Shown: positions 17,585 through 26,684, numbered from the stretch's first letter. The stretch: DNA of 64,000 nucleotides from Sandarakinorhabdus limnophila DSM 17366 (GCF_000420765.1 NZ_ATVO01000003.1:434001-498000), one strand, 5' to 3'. Notes: generated by a model not told the origin, from the sequence alone. A program made the numbers and translations.

Positions 17585-17624
17585 GCCTCCGGTAGGCAGG
17601 GACCCGTCCCTGCCTACCGGAGGC
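17585..17624. repeat. Perfect 19-bp inverted repeat, REP-like
   Basis: Two 19-base arms (17585-17603 and 17606-17624), perfectly complementary with a 2-base spacer, lie in the 128-base gap between ilvD and the N-formylglutamate amidohydrolase gene. In the direction of transcription (minus) no T run follows, so it is not a classical terminator. It may be a dispersed palindromic element or an mRNA stabiliser. I saw no second copy in the window. Confidence 0.6.
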
Positions 17625-17637
17625 TCGTCTTTTCTTC

Positions 17638-18366
17638 CTACAGCCCCCGCCGCACATTTGCGATGCAGTCCGCCAATATGTGCGTCCAGCGCGCCACGCC
17701 TTCCTTTGTGAGTAACCCGTCATTGCGCACTTCGATGCCGAGATAGGGAATACGCGCTGCTTCGGCGTGACGGTCCATGGTGTAGTTGAGGTCGCGGCCG
17801 GAATAGGGCTGGTTGTCGCCCACGTGCAGGCCACGGCTGGCCAAGGCGACAAGGCCCAGCCGGGCCGCGCGATCGTCTTGATTGTAGAGGATGCCGATCG
17901 GCCACGGGCGCTGCTCTTCTGCGCGGGTGGCGAGCTGCGGCGTGAAGCTGTGGACGGAGATGATCAGGGCCGGGCGGGTGGCGGCGATCTGGTGGGCGAT
18001 GGCGGCGTGATAGGGGGCGTGGATGGCCTCCACCCGCAGGTCGCGTTCTTCTTGCGCCAGGTTCCAGTTGCCTGGGATCAGGTGGCCGTCGCTGCTGGCC
18101 GGCACGGCGCCCAGTTCGGCAGGATCGCGGTTCAGATCGACCACCAGGCGCGAGACGGTGGCGATGATGGCCGGGGCAGACAGCGCGCGGGCCAGACGGC
18201 GGGTGAGCGCATCGGTGCCGATATCCACCGCGATATGATCATTGAGCAGCGCGAGCGGGATGCCCAGATCAATGCCGGGCGGCACAGCGGCCGACGCGTG
18301 ATCGGCGATCAGCAGCAGATCGGCGGTGCCGGGCAGGATTTCGGGCAGGCTCATTGCTGCCGGCAT
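17638..18366 (-). CDS. N-formylglutamate amidohydrolase family protein
   Basis: A 242-residue FGase-family hydrolase. It shows the metal-site pattern with ADHAS near the N-terminus, SRLVVDLNRDP in the middle, and SVHSFTP with a conserved His. The family acts in histidine breakdown (HutG, formylglutamate to glutamate plus formate) or on related N-acyl amino acids. No other hut gene is near, so the substrate is open. I chose the ATG at MPAAMSLPE, preceded by AAGGGGG; another ATG lies four codons later. A terminator for the upstream gene ends just before it. Confidence 0.82.
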   Translation of the reverse strand: MPAAMSLPEILPGTADLLLIADHASAAVPPGIDLGIPLALLNDHIAVDIGTDALTRRLARALSAPAIIATVSRLVVDLNRDPAELGAVPASSDGHLIPGNWNLAQEERDLRVEAIHAPYHAAIAHQIAATRPALIISVHSFTPQLATRAEEQRPWPIGILYNQDDRAARLGLVALASRGLHVGDNQPYSGRDLNYTMDRHAEAARIPYLGIEVRNDGLLTKEGVARWTHILADCIANVRRGL

Positions 18367-18384
18367 AGCCCCCTTGCCGCACGG

Positions 18385-18416
18385 AAAAAAGGCCCGGTGG
18401 CGAACCACCGGGCCTT
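18385..18416 (-). terminator. Rho-independent terminator of the small secreted gene
   Basis: A perfect 12-bp stem (18389-18400 with 18405-18416) around a 4-base loop is followed on the minus strand by six T residues. It closes the transcript of the gene at 18449-18727 and lies just upstream of the amidohydrolase start. Confidence 0.85.
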
Positions 18417-18448
18417 AGGGGGCATCCTTGGGAGGATGAAACCGATAA

Positions 18449-18727
18449 TTACTGGCCAATAGCCGGCAGGGCGGCCAGCTCGGTGCCGAGCAGCTTGGCG
18501 GCGGCGGCGAACTTCTTGCCGGCTTCGAACTTGGCGTCGGCGGCGCACAGGGCTTCACCGGTCGAAACCAGCTTCAGGGCCTTGGTGGCGTCTTCGCCGC
18601 CCTTGGCTTCGGCCAGGGTGCGGATCTGGGCCGGGGTCACCTTGCAGCTGACCGGAGCGGCAGCGGCGACGGGGGTGGCGGCCACGGCAGCGGCAGTGAT
18701 GGCCAGAGCGATGATGCGGTTCAACAT
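18449..18727 (-). CDS. Small secreted two-cysteine protein
   Basis: 92 residues, starting at the ATG with AGGAGAAG upstream. A signal peptide (about 1-24, ending VAAAA) leads to a mature helical Ala/Lys-rich protein with exactly two cysteines, C28 and C61, which suggests one periplasmic disulfide. I do not recognise a family. The gene is a stand-alone unit with a good minus-strand promoter, a large 5'-UTR stem and its own terminator, which suggests high or controlled expression. Confidence 0.65.
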   Translation of the reverse strand: MLNRIIALAITAAAVAATPVAAAAPVSCKVTPAQIRTLAEAKGGEDATKALKLVSTGEALCAADAKFEAGKKFAAAAKLLGTELAALPAIGQ

Positions 18728-18786
18728 GGGTCTTCTCCTGTTGCGGCGCCAGGATCTGGGTCCGCGTGACGTGACATGAATTCCGA

Positions 18787-18857
18787 TTGATTTGAGCAAC
18801 GCCGCCCCCGACCGAGGGGGGGGGAGTTGAGCGGAGGCTGAGCGCTGCTCAAATCAA
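18787..18857 (-). repeat. 12-bp inverted repeat forming a 5'-UTR stem
   Basis: TTGATTTGAGCA at 18787-18798 and its exact complement at 18846-18857 enclose 47 bases that include C-rich and G-rich runs able to pair further. The outer arm lies at the predicted transcript start of the small secreted gene, so the mRNA would begin in a long stem. The 310-base gap from 18728 to 19037 holds this stem and the promoter; I see nothing else in it. Confidence 0.55.
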
Positions 18858-18865
18858 CTGAGGGC

Positions 18866-18894
18866 GTTCTAAGTGCGGCTCAGAAGACCGTCAA
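18866..18894 (-). promoter_or_regulatory. Sigma-70-type promoter of the small secreted gene
   Basis: On the minus strand TTGACG (18889-18894) and TAGAAC (18866-18871) are separated by 17 bases. Transcription would begin near 18859, giving an untranslated leader of about 130 bases before the ATG at 18727. Confidence 0.55.
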
Positions 18895-19037
18895 CAGCTA
18901 TTTTGAGCGTTGGTCAGAATGTCGCGGTGCGGCATAGCAATATCAATTAGTTGCATGAATGACGTAGCCAGAATGTGGCGCTGCAACCAGGAAATTGCGT
19001 GGCCATTAGAGCGCGACTCGGGACTGCGGTTCCCGAA

Positions 19038-19856
19038 TCAGATGATGTGCGTGGGGCAGAGCCACCAGTCGCTATCGGCAAGCGCCGTCACCGCCCGATC
19101 GCGCGCCGCCAGATCGGGATAGAGCGCCAGGCAGGTGGCGCCGGAGCCGCTCATCCGCACAAGGCTCGTTCCCCCTGCCCGCTCCAGTGCCGCCAGCACA
19201 TCGGCGATCACCGGCTGCAGGGCAATGGCCGCCGCGGTCATGTCGTTGCGCAGCCGATCAAGCGGCAGGGCGGGATCGATGGGGCCGAGATCGCGCTGGT
19301 CCCAGCCGGCGAACACCGGCCCGGTCGCAACCGCCACACGTGGATTGACCAGCAAAACGGGCGTGCCGGCCGGATCGTGGGGCCAGGCCGAAAGCGCCTC
19401 CCCCTTGCCCGCACCAAAGCGCATCTGGCTGTACACGCAAACCGGCACATCGGCGCCCAAAGGCTCGGCCAATGTCGCCAGCCGGTCGAGTGGCCAGTTG
19501 AGACCCCACAGCCGGTTCAGCAACCGCAGCGCGGCGGCCGCATCCGCCGAGCCGCCACCGAGACCGGCCGCAACCGGAATCCGCTTCTCCAGGGTGACGG
19601 CAGCGCCCGGCACCATTCCGGCAGCCGCCGCCAGCGCCCAGCCAGCGCGCAGCACCAGATTGTCAGCATCCGGACCCGCCGCGGCAGCCGTTGGACCCGA
19701 AAGCGTGAGCGTGAGCGTTTCCGCCGGTGCGGCGTGGAGCGTGTCGCCGAAATCGGTGAAGGCGAAGATGCTCTCCAGATCATGATAGCCATCGGGCCGC
19801 CGCCGCCGCAGGTGCAGCGCCAGATTGATCTTGGCCGGGGCATGTTCGGTCAGCAT
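19038..19856 (-). CDS. ispE: 4-diphosphocytidyl-2-C-methyl-D-erythritol kinase
   Basis: A 272-residue GHMP kinase of the MEP isoprenoid pathway. It has APAKINLALHL at the N-terminus, the ATP loop PVAAGLGGGSADAAA in the middle, and the C-terminal GTSLVRMSGSGATCLALY motif. The ATG at MLTEHAPAKIN is chosen as the usual family start although no clear ribosome site precedes it. An in-frame TTG 13 codons upstream, with AGAAG before it and only six bases from the TPR gene stop, is the alternative. Likely cotranscribed with that TPR gene. Confidence 0.93.
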   Translation of the reverse strand: MLTEHAPAKINLALHLRRRRPDGYHDLESIFAFTDFGDTLHAAPAETLTLTLSGPTAAAAGPDADNLVLRAGWALAAAAGMVPGAAVTLEKRIPVAAGLGGGSADAAAALRLLNRLWGLNWPLDRLATLAEPLGADVPVCVYSQMRFGAGKGEALSAWPHDPAGTPVLLVNPRVAVATGPVFAGWDQRDLGPIDPALPLDRLRNDMTAAAIALQPVIADVLAALERAGGTSLVRMSGSGATCLALYPDLAARDRAVTALADSDWWLCPTHII

Positions 19857-19901
19857 CGCGAGGCACGCTGTGGCGCGGGCCGGCAAGCGGCGCAAGTGCT
19901 T

Positions 19902-21575
19902 CTATTTCTGAGCAAGCATCGCTGGCGCCGCATCAAGGCCATAGTCCAGCCGGGCCTGCAGCTTGCGCTTGTCCTCCGCCGAGGCTTCCAGCGCCAGTGC
20001 CTGGCGCCAGCGGAAGCGCGCTTCGATTCGGCGGCCCTGCTGCCACAGCGCATCGCCCAAGTGACTGATAATGGTAGGATCCTGTGGTTCAAGGCTGATG
20101 GCACGTTCCAGCGTGGCCACCGCCTTGTCCACCTCGCCCGTCTGCAATTGCACCCAACCCAGGGAATCGATGATGCCGCCATCACCGGGGCGCAACTGGG
20201 CAGCCTTTTCGATCAGGGCGCGTGCTTCGACCGGCGCGCCACCGCGTTCGAGCAGGCCATAGCCGAGATAATTCAGCACTCCCGGTTCATCAGGGAACAG
20301 CGCCAGCGCGGCGCGAAAATCGGACTGCGCGCCCGGCCAATCGCCGGCGCGATCGCGCATCATGCCGCGCAGATAGTACAGGTTCCACGCCGAAGCGCCC
20401 AACCCCCTGCCAAAACGATCAATTGCCATGCCGTAGGCGCTGGCGGCTTCGGCAAAGCGACTGGCTCTGCTGTGCCAGCCGGCCAGCCCGCCCCAATCAT
20501 CGGCCGATGCCTCCGGCGCCTCGGCGGCGCGTTGCAGCAACTGCCCGGCCGCGGTAGATTGGCCAGCGGCTTCAAGTACTTCGGCGCGGCGGGCGCGCAC
20601 AGCTTCTTCCAGACCAAGCCCGGCAGGCACCTTGTCCAGCGCGGCCAGCGCCGGCTGCGTCTGATCGGACTTACCCAGCATGTCGCCCACGGTCAGCCAG
20701 GTGATCGGCAATTCAGGCGCCAGGAAACTGGCCAGCCGGGCGAAATTCAACGCCATCGGCTCGGAACGTTCCCGCGCCAGATCAATCGCAAGCCGCGCCG
20801 CCGTCCACGCCAGCGCCTGCCGGGGTTCGGCCACCAGGGGGCCCAGCCGCTGGCCGGCCTGCAGCCGTTCACGTGCCACTGCCGTCGGCCGATCGCCCGG
20901 GTAGAGCACGGCCAATGCCTCGTCCTTGCGGCCGGCCATCACCAGTGCATCGGCCTGACCTTGCCGCAGGAACAGCAAAGCCGGGCCGCCGCCGGAGCGG
21001 GCCTGGCGATAGGCGGTGGCCGCTTCATCCCAGCGGCCCAGGCTGGCCAGCAGATGGGCGCGTTGTTCGGCGATATAGGCGCGCAGGAAGCCTTGGTGAC
21101 GCTGCGGATCGAGCAGATTGAGCGCTGCCCCGGCATCGCCACGGGCCTGCGCCACCCAGGCGTCGACCACCGGCCCAACGACAATCGGCCAGCCTTGCCC
21201 GCCCAGTTTCTGGCGCAAGGATGCGGCCAACGCCCAATCCTTGCGGATCACGGCTTCAGCAATGCGCGTCATGATCACATCGGGATCGCTGGCGCCATCG
21301 GCGGCCAGGCTGCGCGCCAATTGGAACGCCCGCGCCTGATCGCCGTTGGCCAGCGCTAGTTCCCAGCTGCGGCGCTTGATGCTGGCCGCAGCCGGATCGG
21401 CGGCACGCGCCTCCTCCATCAACCGGGCGGCCAGCCCGACCTCGTTATCCAGCACGGCGTAGCGGCCAATGACATAGGCGTGCAGCGCGGAATCGCTGGG
21501 GGCTGCCGGCTTGGCGGCTTGGGCTGTCGTGGCAGAGAGCGCGAGCAGGGCAGCGATGGTGAGGCGGGTGCGCAT
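19902..21575 (-). CDS. Exported TPR-repeat protein
   Basis: 557 residues from the ATG that gives a signal peptide (MRTRLTIAALLALSATTAQA). The mature protein consists of helical hairpins rich in Ala, Leu and Arg, with TPR-type spacing of Gly, Ala and Pro, clearest in the C-terminal third (FPDEPGVLNYLGYGLLERG, then the repeat around IDSLGWVQLQTG). Sphingomonads and other alphaproteobacteria often have such a TPR protein before ispE. It probably acts as a periplasmic scaffold; no catalytic motif is seen. The longer upstream frame is antisense noise. Confidence 0.8.
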   Translation of the reverse strand: MRTRLTIAALLALSATTAQAAKPAAPSDSALHAYVIGRYAVLDNEVGLAARLMEEARAADPAAASIKRRSWELALANGDQARAFQLARSLAADGASDPDVIMTRIAEAVIRKDWALAASLRQKLGGQGWPIVVGPVVDAWVAQARGDAGAALNLLDPQRHQGFLRAYIAEQRAHLLASLGRWDEAATAYRQARSGGGPALLFLRQGQADALVMAGRKDEALAVLYPGDRPTAVARERLQAGQRLGPLVAEPRQALAWTAARLAIDLARERSEPMALNFARLASFLAPELPITWLTVGDMLGKSDQTQPALAALDKVPAGLGLEEAVRARRAEVLEAAGQSTAAGQLLQRAAEAPEASADDWGGLAGWHSRASRFAEAASAYGMAIDRFGRGLGASAWNLYYLRGMMRDRAGDWPGAQSDFRAALALFPDEPGVLNYLGYGLLERGGAPVEARALIEKAAQLRPGDGGIIDSLGWVQLQTGEVDKAVATLERAISLEPQDPTIISHLGDALWQQGRRIEARFRWRQALALEASAEDKRKLQARLDYGLDAAPAMLAQK

Positions 21576-21739
21576 GTGTGGTGAAGATGGCGGGGTGTGG
21601 GAGGAATGTCGAGGGGGGTGAGAGTCGCGGGGGGATGAGTGCTGCTGGGTGCGGCCGGCGGCAGAGCCGCCGAGTCCGCTTCTGGGGATAGGGAAAAAGG
21701 AAGGAAGAGCGTGGCGGAGCCACGCCGTCGGACGAGTCA

Positions 21740-21768
21740 AAAAGGGCGGCCTGTTGGGCCGCCCTTTT
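21740..21768. terminator. Terminator of ETF-QO (12-bp stem)
   Basis: A perfect 12-bp stem (21740-21751 with 21757-21768) with AAAA/TTTT ends and loop TGTTG. On the minus strand it is followed by T residues, closing the ETF-QO transcript; it could also work on the plus strand. The rest of the 261-base gap down to 21576 holds only GC-rich sequence, including a short GGCGGC-AGA-GCCGCC hairpin near 21660. Confidence 0.75.
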
Positions 21769-21836
21769 CGCTCGCCGTCCGGACACTTGCGCGAGCCCGT
21801 GTCCATCGCTGCGCAATGGTCACTGGCCGCGCTGCG

Positions 21837-23486
21837 TCACATATTCGGATAGTTCGGGCCCCCACCGCCCTCTGGCACGACCCAATTGATATTCTGCGTC
21901 ATGTCCTTGATATCGCACGTCTTGCAATGCACGCAGTTCTGCGCGTTGATCTGCAGCCGCGGCGCGTTCTCTTCGACGCCAACAATCTCATACACGCCGG
22001 CTGGGCAATAACGCTGCGCCGGCTCGTCATAGAGCGCGAGATTGACCTCGACCGGCACCGAGTCATCCTTCAGCGTCAGGTGGCAGGGTTGGTCTTCCTC
22101 GTGGTTGGTGTTCGAAAGAAACACGCTGGAGAGACGGTCGAAACTGATCACGCCATCCGGCTTGGGATAGACGATTTTCGGCGCGTCATCCTTGCGGCGC
22201 ATATGGGTGTTGTCGGGGCTGAGCTTGAAGGTGAACGGCAGCTCATAGCCCAGATACTCCATCCACATCATCACGCCGCCCATGGCGGTGCCCACCACAT
22301 TGCCGAACTTTTCCACCGCCGGCAGCACGTTGCGGACGATCTTCAGTTCTTCATGCACCCAGCTCTTCTTGTAAGCGGCGTCATAATCCTTCAGTTCGTC
22401 CCAACCGCGCTGGGCGGCGATGGCCGCGACGGCGCATTCAGCGGCCATCATGCCGCTCTTCATCGCCGTGTGGCTGCCCTTGATGCGCGGCACGTTCAGG
22501 AAGCCTGCAGCGCAACCAATCAAGGCGCCGCCAGGGAAGGCCAGTTTCGGCACCGCCTGCAAGCCACCATCATTGATGGCGCGTGCGCCATAGGAAACGC
22601 GGCGGCCGCCTTCCAGAATTTCGCGGATCGCCGGGTGGGTTTTCCAGCGCTGGAATTCCTCGAACGGCGACAGGTGCGGGTTGTCATAGTTGAGCCACAC
22701 CGAGAAGCCCAAGGCCACCTGGCCATTGGCTTGGTGATAGAGGAAGCCGCCGCCATTGGCATCGCTCAGCGGCCAGCCCTGGCTGTGGATCACCCGACCC
22801 GGCACATGCTTTTCGGCCGGGATGTCCCACAACTCCTTCAGGCCGATGCCGTAAATCTGCGGCTGGCTGTTCTTGCGCAGATCGAACCGGCTGATGATCT
22901 GCTTGGAAAGATGCCCGCGCGCGCCTTCGGCGAAGAAGGTGTACTTGGCGTGGATTTCCAGGCCGGGCGTCCAGCTGTCTTTCTTGGAACCATCCTTGGC
23001 GATGCCCATGTCGCCGGTGGCGACGCCCTTCACACTGCCATCATCGTTGAACAGCACTTCGGCCGCGGCAAAGCCGGGGAAAATTTCCACGCCAACCGCT
23101 TCGGCCTGGGTGGCGAGCCAGCGGGTGAGATTGCCGAGGCTGACGGTATAACAGCCCTTGTTCTGCATGAACGGCGGCAACAGCGCGTGCGGGAATTCAT
23201 ATTTCTTGGTTTCCGTCAGCACCCAGTGATGGTTCTCCGTCACCGGCACGGTCAGCGGCGAATCCATGGTGCGCCACTCGGGCAGCAGCTCGTCCAGCGC
23301 GCGGGGATCAACCACTGCACCCGACAGGATATGCGCGCCGATTTCGCTGCCCTTTTCCAGGATGCACACCGAAAGCTCGACACCCAGCCGCTGTGCTTCC
23401 TGCTTGGCCCGGATCGCCGCGGAAAGGCCAGCTGGCCCACCGCCCACGATCACCAGATCATAGGGCATCGATTCCCGTTCGCTCAC
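21837..23486 (-). CDS. Electron transfer flavoprotein-ubiquinone oxidoreductase
   Basis: A 549-residue ETF-QO that passes electrons from acyl-CoA and amino acid dehydrogenases, through ETF, to ubiquinone at the membrane. The N-terminal FAD motif is VGGGPAGLSAAI; the middle has the IKGSHTAMKSGMMAAE region; the C-terminus has the 4Fe-4S cysteines (CPAGVYE, and CVHCKTCDI). The GTG start, with GGGGAAAG upstream, is preferred over a longer frame and over an ATG six codons later. The etfAB genes are not in view. Confidence 0.94.
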   Translation of the reverse strand: MSERESMPYDLVIVGGGPAGLSAAIRAKQEAQRLGVELSVCILEKGSEIGAHILSGAVVDPRALDELLPEWRTMDSPLTVPVTENHHWVLTETKKYEFPHALLPPFMQNKGCYTVSLGNLTRWLATQAEAVGVEIFPGFAAAEVLFNDDGSVKGVATGDMGIAKDGSKKDSWTPGLEIHAKYTFFAEGARGHLSKQIISRFDLRKNSQPQIYGIGLKELWDIPAEKHVPGRVIHSQGWPLSDANGGGFLYHQANGQVALGFSVWLNYDNPHLSPFEEFQRWKTHPAIREILEGGRRVSYGARAINDGGLQAVPKLAFPGGALIGCAAGFLNVPRIKGSHTAMKSGMMAAECAVAAIAAQRGWDELKDYDAAYKKSWVHEELKIVRNVLPAVEKFGNVVGTAMGGVMMWMEYLGYELPFTFKLSPDNTHMRRKDDAPKIVYPKPDGVISFDRLSSVFLSNTNHEEDQPCHLTLKDDSVPVEVNLALYDEPAQRYCPAGVYEIVGVEENAPRLQINAQNCVHCKTCDIKDMTQNINWVVPEGGGGPNYPNM

Positions 23487-23603
23487 GTGCTTTCCCCATC
23501 CTCGCGGCGCCGCATCAGGCTGGCGCAGCCTTGCCATCATTCACCAGATAGCGGCACAGCAAAGGCTTGACCAGACGGGGCACACTGATGCTTTTGGTCG
23601 CTT

Positions 23604-24341
23604 GTGACGCTTACCCCAGACGCCTTTGCCATCCCTGTTGCTGCCGATCCTGCCGCTGCGCTGGCCTTTCTGGTGAGCGCCGGGGCCGATGTGGCGATTG
23701 CAGAACAGCCGCGCCGCTGGCTCGATGCGCCGCAGCCAAAGGCAACGCCCAGGCCCGAACCGGCGCCCGCACCAGCCGCTGCACCGCGCATGGCGGCGCC
23801 CGCGCCGGCCCCGGCCGCCGATCACCCGGCGCGCTCCTGTGCCGATGTGCCGGCACTGCTTGCCCTGCTTGGCCGCTTTCCCGATGCCCGCACGCGGCCA
23901 CCACTGTTGTTTCAAGGTGCGCTGGAAACACGCATCTGGGTGCTGATCGACCGGCCAGACACAGATCCCAGCCACCGTGAGACCATCGATCGCATGTTGG
24001 CCGCCATCGATCTTGATTGGAACCGGGCCGCGCTGGTCAGTCGCCTGCCCTGGCCAACGCCGGGCGATGGCGAGCCCACCGCCAGCGCGCTGGCCCGTTT
24101 CTCGCCGGTGGTGGAGCGGCTGGCCGAACTGGCTTCGCCCACGCACGTGCTGGCACTGGGCCAGGTCGCCGCCGATCTGGCTGGCACGCAGGCCCGGTTG
24201 GGCAGCAGCCGCGGGCGCTGGTTCGATTGGCGCGGCGCGCAACTGCTGCCGTCGATCCACCCGCGTGCCATGGGCGGCAACAAGGAATTGAAGCGCCAGG
24301 CGTTTGAACATCTGAAACTGTTTCGGGCCGCAATCGGATGA
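23604..24341 (+). CDS. Uracil-DNA-glycosylase-family protein, diverged
   Basis: A 245-residue protein from a GTG start. After an N-terminal segment comes a Pro/Ala-rich linker (about 45-75), then a UDG-superfamily-like alpha/beta domain ending LLPSIHPRAMGG. In active family-4 enzymes the first motif is GExPG and the last HPS-like; here the first is replaced by VLIDRPDTDP and the last reads HPR, so glycosylase activity is doubtful. It is divergent from ETF-QO, and its stop overlaps the start of the lytic transglycosylase (ATGA). Confidence 0.65.
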   Translation: MTLTPDAFAIPVAADPAAALAFLVSAGADVAIAEQPRRWLDAPQPKATPRPEPAPAPAAAPRMAAPAPAPAADHPARSCADVPALLALLGRFPDARTRPPLLFQGALETRIWVLIDRPDTDPSHRETIDRMLAAIDLDWNRAALVSRLPWPTPGDGEPTASALARFSPVVERLAELASPTHVLALGQVAADLAGTQARLGSSRGRWFDWRGAQLLPSIHPRAMGGNKELKRQAFEHLKLFRAAIG

Positions 24342-26233
24342 GGCGCGCGACGGCTCTGATTGCCCTGGTTCTGGCTGGCCCGGCCGCCGCCATCACCGTG
24401 CCGCCGGCGCTGATGCCGCCAACACCGCCGCCGCTCACGACACTGCCTCCCGCCGCGCAACCGATGCAGACAGTAACCGGCCTGCGCACCGGCATCACCC
24501 CGCGTCAACGCATGGTGCCGCCGCAGCTGACCGAGGAAGAACGCGCCGCCTTCCGCCAGATCTTCCTTGATCTCGATGCCGGCCGCTTCACCGCGGCGGA
24601 AAAATCGCTCATCGCCCTGCCCGCCGGCCTGCTCAGCGAAACCGCCCGCGCGGCCCTGATCGTCGCGCGCGGCACCGGAAAAGTCACGCGGGCTGACCTT
24701 GTCACCTGGCTCACGGCCAATCCCGATCTGCCGCTGTCGCCAAAGATTGCCCGGCTGGCCGATGCCCTGCCCGGCGGCGACAGTGCGCCGCTGCCGCTTC
24801 TACCGGAAGCCCGGCCGTTCCGTACCGCCAGTAGCACTGGCTTTCGGACTGAATCCGCACCCGCCGATGGTGAGCTTTCGGCCCGGCTGAAGCCGCTGCT
24901 CGCCGCCGATCGCAATGACGAGGCGGAGCGGCTGTGGCTGGCACAGGCCCCGGCGCTGTCGCCTTTCGCCCGCGCCGATCTCGCCGCCCGCATCGCCTGG
25001 AATCATTATCGCATGGGCGACGATCTCGCCGCCTGGCGCATGGGCCTCGAAGCCGCCGCGGGCTTGGGCCAAGGCGCGTCAGACGGGGCGTGGAGCGCCG
25101 GATTGGCTGCCTTCCGGTTGGGCCGCTGGCGCGATGCCGCCGAAGCCTTTGATCTGGTGAAAATGGGCCGCGACGATACCCGCGCCGCTGCTGCCTTCTG
25201 GGCCGGCCGCAGTTGGGGCTTGGCCGGCAATGACGCCAACCGCAAGGCTCGGCTCACCCAAGCCGCCACCTCGGTCGCCAGCTTCTATGGCCTGCTCGCC
25301 CGCCGCTCGCTGGGTGTGGATCAGGGTCTGGATTGGCGAGAGCCCGATTTCATCACGGCAGACTGGAATTACCTGAAAGATGTGGCCGGCGCCCGTCGTG
25401 CCGCTGCGCTGGTGGAAATAGGCCAATTGGGCCTGGCCGACCGCGAACTCCGCCACCTCGCCGCCACCGCGCCCGCTGATGCCTATCCGGCGATCCTGCG
25501 GCTGGCGGCACGCCTCGATCTGCCGGCCACGCAGTACAGCCTCGCCACCAAGCCACCGCTGGGCCTGGAAGCGCCGCTGTCGGCCCGCTATCCCGCGCCG
25601 GATTGGGTGCCGTTCCGCGGCTGGCGGGTGCCGCGCAGCCTGGCCTTTGCCCACGCCCTGCAGGAATCAGCCTTCATCACCACCGCCACCAGCCGCACCG
25701 GTGCCAAGGGCCTGATGCAGTTGATGCCCGACACCCGCGACCTGGTGAACCGCCGCATCCTGAAGGAAACCCCCGACGCCGCAAGCGTGGTGGGCGACAT
25801 GGCAGACCCGGCCTATAATTTCGAACTGGGGCAGACCTATCTGGAAGTGCTGGGCCGCATGGGGCTTACCGGTGGGCTGCTGCCCAAGGTGATCGCCGCC
25901 TACAACGCCGGGCCGGGTTCGGTGCAGACCTGGAACCGCACGCTGGATGATCAGGGCGATCCGCTGCTGTTCATCGAATCCATCCCCTATCGCGAAACCC
26001 GGCACTATGTCGAAATCGTGCTCAGGAACCTGTGGATGTACGAATTGCGCGACGGCCATTCGCCGGCTTCGATGGACGCCATCGCGCAAGGCCTGTGGCC
26101 ACGCCTGCCCGGCATCGGCGGCGAAATGGCAGTAAAACGCGATCCGCTGCCCATCCGGCCGCGCCCCGAACCCGGCAGCTTCACCCCCGAAGCCTGGCCC
26201 AGCGACGATCGCGCAGTGGCCGGCGGGAAATAG
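24338..26233 (+). CDS. Soluble lytic murein transglycosylase (Slt-type)
   Basis: A 631-residue periplasmic protein that cleaves peptidoglycan between MurNAc and GlcNAc, forming 1,6-anhydro ends. An N-terminal signal segment is followed by a long alpha-superhelical region and a C-terminal SLT domain with catalytic Glu443 in HALQESAF, then GAKGLMQLMPDT and AAYNAGPGSV, then the ETRHYVE motif. It is translationally coupled to the upstream UDG-like gene. A second Slt is encoded at 46023-48062; the two differ in sequence. Confidence 0.9.
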   Translation: MRRATALIALVLAGPAAAITVPPALMPPTPPPLTTLPPAAQPMQTVTGLRTGITPRQRMVPPQLTEEERAAFRQIFLDLDAGRFTAAEKSLIALPAGLLSETARAALIVARGTGKVTRADLVTWLTANPDLPLSPKIARLADALPGGDSAPLPLLPEARPFRTASSTGFRTESAPADGELSARLKPLLAADRNDEAERLWLAQAPALSPFARADLAARIAWNHYRMGDDLAAWRMGLEAAAGLGQGASDGAWSAGLAAFRLGRWRDAAEAFDLVKMGRDDTRAAAAFWAGRSWGLAGNDANRKARLTQAATSVASFYGLLARRSLGVDQGLDWREPDFITADWNYLKDVAGARRAAALVEIGQLGLADRELRHLAATAPADAYPAILRLAARLDLPATQYSLATKPPLGLEAPLSARYPAPDWVPFRGWRVPRSLAFAHALQESAFITTATSRTGAKGLMQLMPDTRDLVNRRILKETPDAASVVGDMADPAYNFELGQTYLEVLGRMGLTGGLLPKVIAAYNAGPGSVQTWNRTLDDQGDPLLFIESIPYRETRHYVEIVLRNLWMYELRDGHSPASMDAIAQGLWPRLPGIGGEMAVKRDPLPIRPRPEPGSFTPEAWPSDDRAVAGGK

Positions 26234-26235
26234 GC

Positions 26236-26616
26236 TCAGCGCTGCTCTGTCAGGCTCAGCAGATTGCCCTCACTGTCGTTGAACCAGGCGATGCGGGCGC
26301 CGCCATCGGGCGAATTCCAGATGCCCGCTTCGTCCTGGCCAAAGCCAGGATAGATCAGCATTCGGGCGCCCTTCGCCACCAGCCCGGCCACGGCGGCGCC
26401 GACATCATCCACCTGCCAGCCCAGCACAGGATGGGGACCGGGCGTGAAATCCGGTAACGCGGTCAGCCGGATGAACCCATCGCCGCACGGGAATTGATCG
26501 CCAAAATGGTCAATCCCCGGCGCACCAATGCCCAGCACCGGCCCCAGCACATCACGGTAAAAGCCGCGCGCCCGTTCGCGGTCGCTCACGCAGATCATCG
26601 CCATCACCCGCGCCAT
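26236..26616 (-). CDS. VOC (glyoxalase/dioxygenase fold) protein
   Basis: A 126-residue single vicinal-oxygen-chelate module pair. It begins [25 protein letters not shown], the typical first beta-alpha-beta unit, and ends with [10 protein letters not shown], typical of the second. One metal-ligand-like His lies in IDHFGDQ; a complete ligand set cannot be confirmed by eye. The function is unknown; relatives include glyoxalases and antibiotic-binding proteins. It is convergent with the transglycosylase (2-base gap) and divergent from moaB (68 bases). Confidence 0.8.
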   Translation of the reverse strand: MARVMAMICVSDRERARGFYRDVLGPVLGIGAPGIDHFGDQFPCGDGFIRLTALPDFTPGPHPVLGWQVDDVGAAVAGLVAKGARMLIYPGFGQDEAGIWNSPDGGARIAWFNDSEGNLLSLTEQR

Positions 26617-26684
26617 TGTCCCAATCCTTCCCCTCGGTGTTCATCCACCATGACAAACCGGCAAGGAACAGTTTAGCGTCATTC

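Noticed and set aside
18728-19037. Possible tRNA or small RNA gene in the largest gap
   Set aside because: No cloverleaf or T-loop motif is seen. The inverted repeat is explained as the 5' leader of the small secreted gene, although a separate RNA cannot be excluded.
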